Source: Neocallimastix lanati (nom. inval.) (Eukaryota; Neocallimastigomycota; Neocallimastigomycetes; Neocallimastigales; Neocallimastigaceae). From it: DNA of 64,000 nucleotides. Positions 24,442-44,954 of this stretch are shown piece after piece (positions within the stretch are counted from its first letter, which is position 1; each line of letters begins with the position of its first letter). The stretch spans positions 535,001 through 599,000 of the forward strand of contig JACVTC010000048.1 in the NCBI GenBank assembly GCA_016946835.1, given 5' to 3'. The notes under the pieces are model-generated. The model was not told the origin of the DNA. It worked only from the letters and a program-made list of their open reading frames with translations, and made no database searches. The position numbers and the translations under genes are program-made.

Positions 24442-25441
24442 ATGGTTCAAAAGGTTTTTTTTTTTTAATATTTATTATTATTATTACTAATAATATTTAA
24501 AAAAAATTATATATATACATTTATATATATAAATATATATATGATTAACCTTTTTATAATTATATTATTCTTTTTAATTTAATTTAATTGTTAAAAAAAA
24601 TATGTAAAATTGAATTACTAATATATAAATAATAGAGAAGAGCTCCTGAAAGGTTAACTAAATGTAAAAAAAAGAAAATTTCTAGTACTAAATCGGTAAT
24701 GTAAGTAAAAGTAAAAATAGATTCTTAAAAACAAATTTTAAAATAGTTAAAATACTAATAATAATAGAAAGACATTTTATTTATTAAATTAAATATAAAT
24801 TAAAATTTAATTTTATTCATTCTTTTTAAATATATATTTTTTAAATATAGAACTGAAGATAATCAAGTCAAACATGATGTAATGAAATTATATATATTTA
24901 TTTTAAAATTTTATAAAAAATTAAAAGTTATATTCACATTTTCATTTTCTTTAATATCTTTTTAATTAAAATGTTATAGAAATCATTTTCTGAAAAGAAA
25001 TGTAGAGCATGGTTTAACCAATATTGTAGTAAGCCGATATTTATTCATTGTTATTAATTAAGCTTGAGTTGATTATGAAATGTATATATATACTTATAAA
25101 TTATCTTTTATTACCAATAATATCATAATATATATATATATCAATATAATAAAAAAGAACAAGATGATCCCGAAGAAATTGGTCCTGAAGGAATTGAAAG
25201 TTTTTGTTTTGATTTAAATATTGGACTTGAAAGTGTAATTTTTATTTTTATTTTTATTTTATTCTTAATTTTTATTATTTTTTATTTTTACTTCTTTTTA
25301 TATATATATATATATATACTTTTATATATATATATCTAAAAGAGAAAGACAAATTAATTATATATAAATTTATTAATATATTATTATTATTAAATTATTA
25401 TTATATTAATAAATTTATCAAAAGAATATAATAAGTAATTA

Positions 25442-25489
<48 letters not shown>

Positions 25490-26519
25490 ATTTATTTATT
25501 TAAATATTAAATAGAAAGAAATATTAATCATTGCTTATTTCATGGATGCATTACAGATGGGTTATTTCGAATATGATGAATGGATAAAAGGAATGAAAAA
25601 GATGGGGTAAGCTTAAGTAAAGATACCAAAATAACAATAATCAATAATAGTGATAATATTTAATATTAACTTTTTTTTTTTTTTTTTTTTTTTATATATT
25701 TATATTGATATATATTTTATTTATTCTCCTATAAAATAAATATTTTATAATATTAAAAGTACTGATACACTTGATAAATTGAAACAAAAATTACCAGAAT
25801 TAGAGAATTATTTACTGGATCCTGTGTTTTTCAAAAATTTATATAAATATGCTTATAATTTTGCAAGAATAGATAATCAAAAATATATTGATTTAGAAGT
25901 GGCAATTGGTATATATTAATATGTTTAATTTTATAATAATAATTATTATATATAATAATATTAATAAAAATATGTAATTATAAATAAATATTTTATAATC
26001 TTATTAATTTTATCATATATGAATATTAATAATATTAATATTATTCTAACTTTTGACAATATAATTTATTTATATATCATATAATACAATTTATATTATT
26101 TTAATATTGAATGAATCATAAGGCTTATGGAATATTTTATTAAATGAAGAGAACTGTCCAATAATAAATTCATTTATAGAATTTTTACATATTAAACAAA
26201 CTGTTAAAGTTATTAATAAAGATCAATGGTCAAACTTTTTAGAATTTTCACATAATATTCCAAGTGATCTAAATACTTATGATGAAGCAGGAGCTTGTAA
26301 TATATTTAAATTTAATTCATTTATTTATTATTCATAGTAAATAATAAAAATAATAATTTAATAAATACTTTTTAAACTAATTTTAATTTTATTTTTATAT
26401 TCATTTTATTATCGTTATCTTAATTTATTTTTATTATGTTATATACAATATACAAGGGCCAGTTTTATTTGATGTAAGTACATTTATTTAAAAATTTAAT
26501 ATATATTATATTTTAATTA

Positions 26520-26558
<39 letters not shown>

Positions 26559-26649
26559 TTTTAACATTCATAATTCTAATCGTGAAATTATTATTATAAT
26601 TCTATAGGAATATATTTTATATCTAAAAGAATATCAACAACATATATAA
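24442..26649 (+). CDS. DCN1: DCN1-like protein (cullin neddylation E3 cofactor)
   Basis: The protein promotes transfer of NEDD8 (Rub1) from the E2 to cullins through a PONY (Cullin_binding) domain, so activating SCF-type ubiquitin ligases. Ten exons are in continuous frame: 24442-24453, 24636-24700, 24851-24878, 24980-25028, 25158-25234, 25515-25606, 25760-25908, 26123-26296, 26457-26473 and 26608-26649, total 234 residues. Family hallmarks are in order: AWFNQYC, then IGPEGIESFCFDLNIGLES, AYFMDALQMGYFEYDEWIKG, FARIDNQKYIDLEVAIGLW, DQWSNFLEFSHNI and, across exons 8-10, YDEAGAWPVLFDEYILYL. Unlike yeast Dcn1 it has no clear UBA domain. The N terminus is a short basic stretch (RAPERLTKCKKKK), as in animal DCNL3-5. 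The F-box protein at 5.8-8.1 kb would be a client of the same pathway, but the two are not linked as a unit. Confidence 0.92.
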
Positions 26650-27508
26650 CAAAAGCTTTTATGAACTTCTAATCCATTATTTTAGTTTTTAATATTTTGG
26701 TGGCTAAATAAGATGAATTTAATAGCTGGGTTGTCTTCTACTAATTTTAATTTACTACTTATTTATTTATTCATGGACCTATTATATTATCATTATAATT
26801 ATTATTATTATTTTTTTTTTTTTTTTTTTATTAAAAATCTATCTATAAAATTAAATAATTTTTATATTTATTTTAGTATAATATATTTTTATTTATTTTA
26901 TTTTTTATTAGTACATTTACATGTTTACCATTTATTAATAAATGTAATGAATAGTTAATAATCATAATAAATAATTGAACTTCTGCTTTAAAATAAATAA
27001 TATATATATTATTAATATCATGTAAAAATTAAAATTATTGAATGATAATTATGCATAACTTAAGAATCGCATTTTTTTTTTCCTTTAATTAATAAATATA
27101 TATATATATATGTTTTTTTTTTTTTTTTTTAATAATTGTATAAAATTTTAATAGTTAATTTCATTCATTTTAAAAATATTTAATTTTTATTTAAAATGTA
27201 TATAAAATCCATATTTAAATTGATATATAAATAAATAAAAAATAATGGAATAATAAATAATGAATTATAAATAGTGAAAATATTAAAAGAAAACTAAAGA
27301 CAATACCATAATACAATAAAAGTAATAAATAAATAAATAAATAATAAATAAATAAATAATATATACATAAATAATAAATAAATAAATAATAAATAAATAA
27401 ATAATAAATAATAAATAATAAATAAATGAATAATAAATGAATAATAAATAAATAAATAATAAATAATAAATAAATAAATAAATAATTAATTAATTAATAA
27501 TGAAATAA

Positions 27509-27568
<60 letters not shown>

Positions 27569-28195
27569 AAAAGTATAAGATACATAATATAATGAAATCT
27601 AATTAATTACTATATATTTATGATATATTTATGATACATATTAAAATACTATTTGGTAATTTAAATTATAAATTTAATACTAATAAATAAAATCAAAAAA
27701 ATTTTTTTTTTTATTTTAAAAATATATAAATATATATTTTGATTAATAATTATTTAATTTCATATATAAAAAATTATGAAGTAAAAAATAAAGCAAATAT
27801 TTATGATAATTTGAGTTATAGTCTTATTTATTTTTATATAAATAAATTAATTATAATTTCAATGTCATATAAATATTAATATATATATTATTTTTTTATT
27901 TTTTTATTTACAGCATTTATTTGCATTTATATTATCTAATATTAACAAATTGAAATTACTAGATTTATTAAATTAATGATTCATTTATAAAAAAAAAAAA
28001 AAGGAAAATCATATATATAATTATTATATTGATATATATATATATATATTTAGGAATAATAACGATAACAACAATAACAAAAATAGACATCATAGACAAT
28101 AGATAACAAAATTAAACAAGAGAATAATTATATAAATTTAATTAGAAATTTTATTTTTTAAAAAGGGTTATTTAAGAATTAAATAAAATTTTCAA

Positions 28196-28226
<31 letters not shown>
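26650..28226. other. Intergenic DNA with (AATA)n repeats
   Basis: The 3' flank of the DCN1-like gene is A+T-rich. AATAAATA repeats fill about 27310-27570. I see no gene. A run of about 28 A's stands directly before the Nup160 start codon at 28227. Confidence 0.6.
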
Positions 28227-36040
<7,814 letters not shown>

Positions 36041-36382
36041 AAAAAAAAAAAATAGTAATTCAATGAAATGAAATAAATTTTTTTCTAAAAAATTAAAAAA
36101 AAAAAAAAAAAAAAAAATTCCTTTTATATATATTATATATAATATTATTTTTTATTATATTTGATTTTTTATTATTTTTAATATATATATATATATTTTT
36201 CTTTACATTATAGTTTTAAATTATTTAATATATTATAAGTATAAGCATAAGTTTATTTTTATTATTACTATTATTATTATATATATATATATATATTTTT
36301 AGTTTTAAATTTTTATTTTATTAAATAAATTAATTTCGTTTAGATAACAATTTTTATTTTATATATATATTTTTTTTAAATT

Positions 36383-36420
<38 letters not shown>

Positions 36421-36701
36421 ATCAAAAGACAAAAAAACAAAAAACAAAATAACAATAAATATGAAGCTATTACAATATAATTTACATATTTAGTTTTTTT
36501 CCTTCTCAATTTTTATTATATATATATATATATATTATTCTACATTTTATTTTCATCTTTAATTTATATATATATTTTTTTTATATTATATTATATACCA
36601 TTATTACTTTTATTACTTTAAAATTTTAAATATGTAATGATATTTAAAACAGATTAATATATATATATATTATTATTATTATTATTAGTTCTTATTACCA
36701 T

Positions 36702-36733
<32 letters not shown>

Positions 36734-38474
36734 CAATTGAAAGAATTAATTGTTAATATCAATAAAATAAAATAAAATAAAATAAAATAAAAATAAAAAT
36801 ATAATCTTTTTATTATATATATAATTATTATTATTATTATTTTATATATATATATATTAATTTTAATTTTTATTTTCTATTTTAATTTTAATTTTTAATT
36901 TTTTTTTTTTTGTTTCAAAAAGAAATTAATCTTTTTTTTTTAAAAGTTTCTGTATAATATTCTCTAAACTTTGAAATAAACTATGAATAAAACAAAAATC
37001 AAAACTAAATTAAATTCTTATTAAAATAAAAATGAACCAAAATACAGAAATTCTTCAATAACAAAAATGAACAAAAATACAGAAAACATTAATTCTGTAT
37101 GGTTTTTTCTCTAAAGACAATATCAAGAAGAAACTACCGCTGGGAACGCCCTTTCGTGATACAACCTCCAAATTTAATTTTTATAGTTTAATTTAATAAA
37201 TGCTATTTTTTTTAACAATATAAATAATATTAAAAATAATTTAAAATAATAGTAAAAAGTTAAAAATAAAATAGTTATAATAGTTTTTTTATTTTTTTTT
37301 TAAAGAATATAATAAAGATAAATAAAATGTATTAAAATAAAAGTATAAAAAGAAGAATAAATTTCTTTCTTTTTTAATACGGGGAACAAATAATTTTAAT
37401 TTTAAATTTAAATAAAGAATATTTTAAAAATTAATTTTTGTTTCCAAATTTATTTTATCTTTATGTGTTAATATTTTTTTTTTTTTTGTTTTGAATATCT
37501 TAGTGTTTCAACCCCAGCCCATATCATTTTTTGATAAATAACGAAATTATAAAATTAAAATAAATAATAAATAATAAATTCTTGTTAAGATCTTGATATA
37601 TTTTATGTTTTAAATTTAAATAAAATAATATGTTTTATTAAAAATTAACAAAGTCAATATGTCTATATAGTAATATGTTATATAGATATAATAATAATAA
37701 TAAATATTTAAATGGATTAGTTTCTAATAAAAATTTATTTATAATAAACTTTGATAATTAGAATTATTAAACTAATTTAATTTTAAAATAATTTATTTTA
37801 TTTAATAATGAAATATCTATAAACTATTACTATTAAGGTAATTTTAAAATAACCTTAACAAAGAACATAAAAGATAGATTTTTACATCGTTCTTTTAAAC
37901 TTTGTTTAGTTACATAATAGTATTTAGTTATAAGATATTAATAATATAATAATATAAATATTAATAAAAATATAAAGATAAATTTAATTATATTATTAAT
38001 TTGAATAATTGAAATTAATAAAGATTTATATGATTTCGGACCCGCATGTAATTAATTATACGCTACATATTTTAAGGTGGCGTATTATATATAAATTTTT
38101 TTATATAAATAAATAAATAATAATTAAATAAATATTTTATTTTTATAATAATTTCATGTAACTTAACAAATTTACATGAAATTATAATAAAAAATAAAAA
38201 AATAAAAAAATAAAAAAAAAATAAAAAAATAAATCATCAATTTTTTTGAAATATATCACATTTTAAATATTTTTAATAATTATTTTTTCAAAGAAATTTT
38301 ATGTGCCATTTTATTTTATGTTTTAAATATTATATTATTAAGCCTATGATAACCCTTTAAATAATAAATAAGAATTTATATTATTTATTATGTAAATATA
38401 TAATTAAATAAATAATATATATATATATAAATAATTAATAATTAATATATATCTTTTTATTATTTTTATTATTA

Positions 38475-38537
<63 letters not shown>

Positions 38538-39070
38538 TTTTTATTATTATTATTATTATTTTTTTATTTTCATTATTTTTTTATTTTATTTTCATTATTT
38601 TTTTTATTTTTTTTTTTTTTTTAATTGTTTTATTTTTTTTTTTTTGTCTTTAATTTATTAAATATGTTATATATTTTTTATAAATTTATATATAATAGAA
38701 AAAGCTTCTGTTACACCAATGATATAATAATTAATAAATTTATTATTCATATTTATTGTCTTTCATTTGTTTTTTGTTATCCTAAAGTATCCGATATTTA
38801 TTTTAGGCAAAATTATATTTCCTACATAAGATTTAGCTTTATTTTTTATAAAAAATATATATATAAAAGTTAATCTGAAAAATATAATACGTAAATAATG
38901 AATATAAATAAAATATAACTAAGAATTATTTTCTTTAATTTTTTTTTTTTTTTTTTCATGTCTTCTAAAAGAGAAAAATTTTTATATTAATTTGAAATAA
39001 TCATATTCTTAATAATAATAAAAATAATATATATTATTATTTTAATATAATAAACAAATTGTAAATTGAT
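36041..39070. other. Intergenic DNA; one G+C-richer spot
   Basis: Mostly TA, AAT and TTA repeats and T runs. At about 37105-37175 is a short moderately G+C stretch (AAACTACCGCTGGGAACGCCC). At about 38056-38090 is a small imperfect hairpin, ATTATACGCTAC against GTGGCGTATTAT. The 82-codon frame at 38625-38873 has no recognisable content. No gene is supported. Confidence 0.5.
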
Positions 39071-39079
39071 ATTGTTAAT

Positions 39080-39797
39080 ATGCTTTATTTATATATAATA
39101 TTATATTATTATTTCATTTATATTTCTTTAGAATATGAAATAAATATTAATTCTTTAGATATTCCTAGTGATTTAGTTTATGAAGGACCATTTGAAAATA
39201 AGAATGAATTAGAAAGTTCATGTGGCCATTCAGGTCAATCGCAGCTTGATACAACGTATTATTGCAAAAATGATAATTGTGTCCTAATTCAAGAGGATCT
39301 CCAAAAAAAAAAAATTCATTAGATTTCCAGATAATCATGGAAATATGAAGACATATATTATTTATACTTGTGAAAAATCATGCAATTTTACACTTAATTA
39401 TAACAGTACTCATTATGTTTCGTATAAATGTACGAAGGATTCTGAATGTTTATATAATAAGTGCGTTAATAATTATTGTGTTTTCAGTAGTACAGCATCC
39501 GTAGAGTATTGTAGTAATATATATCATTACTTAGCTATGTTCGAATATGCATATATTCATTGTGGTAAAGCTCCGTATATTCCATGTGAAAACGATGAAG
39601 AATGTTCCAGTAAAAATTGTAAAAGAAATTCATGTGTTTCTCTCATTTACGACTTGCATAAAATTTCTTTGAGCAAACAGGTTCAGACTGGTGAAATTTT
39701 AATATTTTTAAGTGTTCCATTTACTATTTATTGTTGTTTTTATTGTTGTTATCGCCGTTACAAAAAAGAGAAATTTACGAAAATCCAAAATAATTAA
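39080..39797 (+). pseudogene. Cys-rich single-pass membrane protein with frameshift in an A12 run
   Basis: The first frame (39080-39322) begins with a hydrophobic signal-like segment and Cys-containing text such as ESSCGHSGQSQ. It stops after a run of 12 A's (39303-39314). From the same run the next frame continues smoothly as FIRFPDNHGNMKTY and on to 39797. Loss of one A would join them into about 238 residues. The second part has two similar Cys modules, CTKDSECLYNKCVNNYC and CENDEECSSKNCKRNSC. A membrane helix follows (ILIFLSVPFTIYCCFYCCY) and then a basic tail. The layout (signal, extracellular Cys modules, one helix, short cytoplasmic tail) resembles a surface-protein family I associate with anaerobic gut fungi; that link is from memory and unverified. 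The shift could be a real mutation or a homopolymer sequencing error. Confidence 0.65.
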
Positions 39798-42789
39798 TAA
39801 TATATATTATAACTATCAATAGTTAGTAACATATTAATAACTAAAAACCCTGATATATTGTTTTGCTTAATAGTAATTATATATATATATTATATAATAA
39901 TTATATAATTTACTATTATATGTGACTTATGTAATGGAATGTATGTTATTTTAATAAATAAAAATTAAACTTAATAAATTATGCATTCCAACAATTCGAT
40001 TATATTCATAATGAATGAAAATAAAAAGACAATAATTAGTTGATTTTGAAAGTTTAATATATATTATTATCTAATATTTAATATAATTAATGAATAATAA
40101 ATAACATATAATATGAATTTATATATAGCAATTGTTGTAATTGTATAAATAATAAAAAACATTATATCCATTAATAATATATCGAAATAATTAATTATTT
40201 ACTTAAATTAATGCTATAATTTCATCTGGTGATTTGCTTGATTTATGATGCATCTGACCAATGGGCATGAATACCAATGACATTAAAAATACAATGTTAT
40301 TAACAATATTATGAGTATTATTTATTGTAATGTAAAGCGGATTTATCAAATAGAAAGAAACTATTAATTATAGTACTGCATCTTGGATTTATATATTAAT
40401 CATCACTATCCTTATGTGTGTTGTTATTAATACAAAAATAAATTTAAAAGTCGCTGTTAATTCATAGAAGTATTAGGTGGTATTACTATAAATTACATTA
40501 ACAATTATATAATTTGTTTTAATTAATAAACAAAGATAATTTTATAAATAATTGATAGTTATAAATTAGTGGTATACAATATAAACCAAATAAATTATAT
40601 TTATTTTATTTATATTTCCAATTTATTTATATTTATAATTATAGTGCGATTTAATTAAAATAAATTTATTCATAATTATATATATTTTTATTACAAAAAT
40701 AACACTTCATAATCTGTAATATATAATAATACTTGCCCTTTTATTAAAATTGATAATAAAAATAGAAATTTAGTAAATTATATTACTGAAACTTATACAT
40801 ATGATAATTTTATAGTTGGTTATTATATTAATATTACAATAAATTAAAATGGAATGCATTATTCAAGCATGTATAGTATTAATTTTAAGTGGCCATTTAA
40901 TAAATGTATTAAACCAATTACTAAAGAAAATAAATCTAAAAATTCTTTTTGATTTTTTTTTTAATTGATAAAATCTAATAATTTATTACTATTTTATGGA
41001 TTACTCCTATATCTATATTTAAAGATGAAGTTCATACATATATTGTTGTAAAAGATAAAGTAAAACATATCAAAATACAAATGAATGCTCCTTTAAAATA
41101 TATATAAATAAAATATACCAGCCAAAATTAAATGCTCCTTCTGATATTGAAGGTTTATTAACAATACCATTATTTTATAAAATGTAATTTTAATGTTTTA
41201 AATAGGATTAATTATCGATATTTTTATTTTTAAAATGTAATAATAAATTTAATTAATCATTAGTATAAATAAATTTATATATTTTTAAAAAATTTTAAAT
41301 TAAATACAAAATAGAACAATAGAATATTCTATTAAATTGTTTAGCAAATAATATTTAAATATTTTAAAAAATTGATTTATAAATTATAAATCAAAATATA
41401 TCCGAAATTATTGTTAACTTTAATTTTTTTAATTTATTATTAATTATATGTAATGTGTATATTATTTAATATACATAATTAATAAAATATTATTTATCCA
41501 AATTGATCATAATTTTTTAAAAAAACAAACAAATAAGCATATAATTTTTACATCAATAAAACAAAACCACATTGTAGCTTTTCATAATCTCAAAATATTT
41601 AAATTATAATATGATTGTTATTTGTTCTTCGATCTTACTCAAATATTATACAATTTTAATATACTTTTATTAATATGTTGGATAATTAGATACTACTATT
41701 AACACAAGATAAAATCATATAATATTTGTGCAGTAGCTTATAATTAACGATATTTTAAGATAATATCGATTCCATATACTTCCATAATAGAGCTCAAATG
41801 AATTTACAATAAATAATTAATATAAATAATGCTTAAAATTAATATGTATTGATCTAAAGCGATTAACAATTTAACATATTAATGTGTATTTAATTTTATG
41901 ATATTTACTATTATTTACCGAATAAAACCTAGCATAATTGTTATTAAAATATTTAATTATCATAATTTTAATTAATTATTTAAAATATTAAGCCAAATAT
42001 ATAACCCATATTAATTCAGTACAGAGTCAACAGCATAACTATAATAGTTTAATTATTTAATACTTTTATATATGTATTTATTCAATCATATATTATATGA
42101 AGAAATATGCAACTAGTATTTGCGTATCTCAATTTGCATTTACAGCTATAATAAGAAAAACGAAGGCATCCCAAGCCTACGTTTACTAAATTATTTATTA
42201 TATATTAAATGTAATATTTATCGCAATAAAATAAAAAAATAAATATTAGATTAATTAAATATTAGACTAATTAAATAATAAATTAATTCAAATATATTAT
42301 TTATTACTAAATAATACTATAACTTTATCTGGTTATTTATTTAACTGTATTGAAGTTTCTTTTAATAATATATATATTTAAAATAGTTTTTAGAAGTTAT
42401 ATATTTCCATTTTTTTTCTTTTAATTTAAATATTATAAATGAGTAATCATGTATTATTATATAAAATATAATATAATAAAATTAAACCAAATATAATGAA
42501 ATGAAATATAATAAAATTAAACAAAATATAATAAAATAAAATATAATAAAAGTAAATAAAATAAAATAAAATAAAATAGATTATTACAAAAATAATATAT
42601 TTTAATTTTATATCATAAATAATCTTATACAAAATTCTTATTATTGATATGTATATAAATAAATATTATATTAATTCAAGTATTAAATTTCATATTAATA
42701 AAAATAATATTATTAATTTAATTTTCATATTATTTTTTTTTTTTTTTTTTATTTTATTTTTGTTTAAACTTTTTCATAATGAATTTAAT
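39798..42789. other. Long stretch without intact gene; probably decayed genes
   Basis: There are fewer homopolymers than in ordinary intergenic DNA here and a more mixed word use, as in old coding sequence. The word CTATAATTTCATCTGGTGATTT near 40213 recurs in drifted form (CTATAACTTTATCTGGTTATTT) near 42319, suggesting two decayed copies of one sequence about 2.1 kb apart. No frame longer than about 60 codons survives. Confidence 0.4.
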
Positions 42790-43110
42790 TATTTATAAAA
42801 ATTTAGTAACTTTCAGAAATAAAATATATAAAAATAGAGAAGAATTAAGAAATGGAAATGGATTTACTGAATATACTTCCATCAAACTAAATTTAAATTT
42901 TTCAAAGATTTTTTCAAATTGGTTACTATGAATTGGGTTGTAATAATTATTTATTAAATTAGGTTGATTGATATCAATGTACATGTTATTGTCGCATTCC
43001 TTGTGAGAATATCTAAGAGATTCAAATAAATAAATTGAAGAAATTTTATTGAGTAAAGTTGAAAATTTATTTGTTTTATCATCAATTCTGGATTTTCATT
43101 TTATACAGTA
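42790..43110 (-). pseudogene. Fragment of an unidentified coding sequence
   Basis: The minus strand is open from about 43106 to the stop near 42793. It reads IDDKTNKFSTLLNKISSIYLF, then ESLRYSHKECDNNMYID, then HSNQFEKIFEKFKFSLMEVY. Mixed composition with Cys, His and Glu speaks for real coding history. No initiating ATG stands at the upstream end, and no splice acceptor is certain (TCCAG near 43096 is possible). It is probably a last exon or a gene remnant of unknown family. Confidence 0.4.
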
Positions 43111-43206
43111 ATTACTTAAATATTATAATTTAAAGAAAAGTATAAAAAAATAAACAATACCAATGAATGAAATACTAACGACTTAAAAATAAATATTTTA
43201 TTTTAG

Positions 43207-43641
43207 AGTGATATATCAGATAAAGAAATCCAACATCTGAGTTATAATGAATTGAAAAATATCGGTTTCAAATTAAAAAAAAAAAAAAAAAAAAAGTAAT
43301 ACTAAAATAATATTTAATAAAGAGTTTACAAAGCATATTAATAATTGTTCAATATTATAGTTGAAATATATCAATCGATTTTTATTACGAAAAATAATCA
43401 TTACCATAGGTTTAATGGAACAGATACAATAATTGGTATTAATGTATTCCGAAATAATCAAGAATATATTGTAATATTCAATGAAACGAGTATTGAAAAT
43501 GCTTCATTTACTAGTATGAAATATCTTTATCAATATATTTCATACAACATTAAAGATGATATCTTGATTGGTATTAATTTAAATTATGAAAATATATTAT
43601 CAAATATATTGTTTGTAATAGGCTTATTTAACTATGTTTAA
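43207..43641 (+). pseudogene. Two-exon gene fragment, phase broken at a 20-A run
   Basis: After an AG at 43205-43206 the plus strand reads SDISDKEIQHLSYNELKNIG and runs into 20 A's followed by GTAATA, a plausible donor. After an AG at 43362-43363 it continues EIYQSIFITKNNHYHRFNG and IGINVFRNNQEYIVIF, to the stop at 43639-43641. As written the two halves are one base out of phase across the splice. One A fewer would restore it. The 5' end is missing. No family is recognised. Confidence 0.4.
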
Positions 43642-43946
43642 ATTCATTTCTAATAATACTTACCACCTATTATTGGCAACTGTATTATATAGATATTTAT
43701 ATTTTATAATATTTATTATTTGTATTGTACTAAAAATCATTTCATTTTATACTATAGTATAATGTTCAGAAATATATGTAAGTTTCATTATATAGCATAT
43801 TATAAATCTATATAGCATATTACTATAAAGACATATTGACTTAGTAAATATTTCTAATAAAAAATATTATTTTATTTAAATTTAAAACATAAAATATATC
43901 AATATCTTAACAATAACCTTACCCTAGTTTTAGTTGCTACTTTGAT

Positions 43947-44863
43947 ATGTTTTTCTATACGAACGTCTGGGCTAGTGCGGAACCTGACATTGCCCCAATG
44001 TCAGAAGTGAATAAGTTAAGGCCTGACGCTCAAGTTACCTTATCCGAATTGGCTTTTTCTGTTAATGGTTGCTTTTTATTAAAAGAAGATTTTAATAAAT
44101 ATAACCAGCACTTATAGAAAAAAAATTTATAAGCTTAACAGCGATAACAAAAATATTATTAATCAACTTTCTAATTTAACTAAAATATTAAATGAAAAAT
44201 TAGATATAAAAATTGGTACTAAATGATGATCCCTCTTCTAGCCAAACTGTACCACAAAATCAAGATGATAACACATCTATTTCTACTAGATGTGATGCAG
44301 ACAATGATGTCATCATGAAAAATAGTTATTTTAATAATTTACAACAAGTACCTGAACCTAGATTCTTTTCGGGTAACACTTATGACATAGATTTATTCTG
44401 TCAATTATGCGAAGATACTTTCTCAACTTATCCCAACTTAGGATTACCAGAAGAAGTAAAAATAAAATTTGTCAAATCTCGTTTGAGAGACGGCGCAAGA
44501 AATTGGTATATTGCTACCTATAACGAGAGCAATCATCCAGGAACACTAAAGGAATTAATAAGTGATATAAAGAAAACTTTTACGAATGTTGCTAGTAAAA
44601 AATTGTCTAAAATCCAGTTAGGAAAATTAAAATATTCGTATGGAAAAATAAATGATTATATAGAAAAGTTTAGAACGTTAACTACTGGTCTGTCTTGGGA
44701 TGAAGAAGCTTTAGTCTTATTTTTCTTTAATGGACTTCACCCAAAGTTCCAAGAAGAAATTGAAAAAATAGAGGAATTTCTGGTTGATTTTGGAACTATT
44801 TATACTAAATTTATTTTGCTGGAAAGCACTTTAAAACAAAAAAAAACAAATGAAAACAAATAA
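43947..44863 (+). mobile_element. Decayed Ty3/gypsy-like Gag fragment
   Basis: Three consecutive frames carry one degenerate Gag-like protein. Frame one is 43947-44117 (from an ATG, ends YNQHL and stop). Frame two covers about 44120-44224 (LTKILNEKLD, coiled-coil-like). Frame three is about 44213-44863 (long open part, no ATG). The last contains the retrotransposon Gag core: PRFFSGNTYDIDLFCQLCED, then FVKSRLRDGARNWY (where the family has LxGxAxxW), KINDYIEKFRTL and LFFFNGLHPKFQEEI. No CCHC knuckle, protease, RT or LTR is seen nearby, and a LINE fragment begins about 90 bp later, so only a piece survives. Confidence 0.7.
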
Positions 44864-44954
44864 TAATAACATGCCAAAAAATAAAAAAAAAAAAATAAAA
44901 ATTTCAAACCTCCAAGATAAAACATAGGACGTAATTTACAAAATTTAAAGGTTT

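Noticed and set aside
26713-26958. 81-codon frame after the DCN1-like gene
   Set aside because: Tyr/Phe/Leu/Ile runs from A+T-rich DNA; the DCN1-like protein already ends at the family's usual place.
38625-38873. 82-codon frame
   Set aside because: Hydrophobic/aromatic by composition, without motif or splice partner. It could be a relic, but not supportable.
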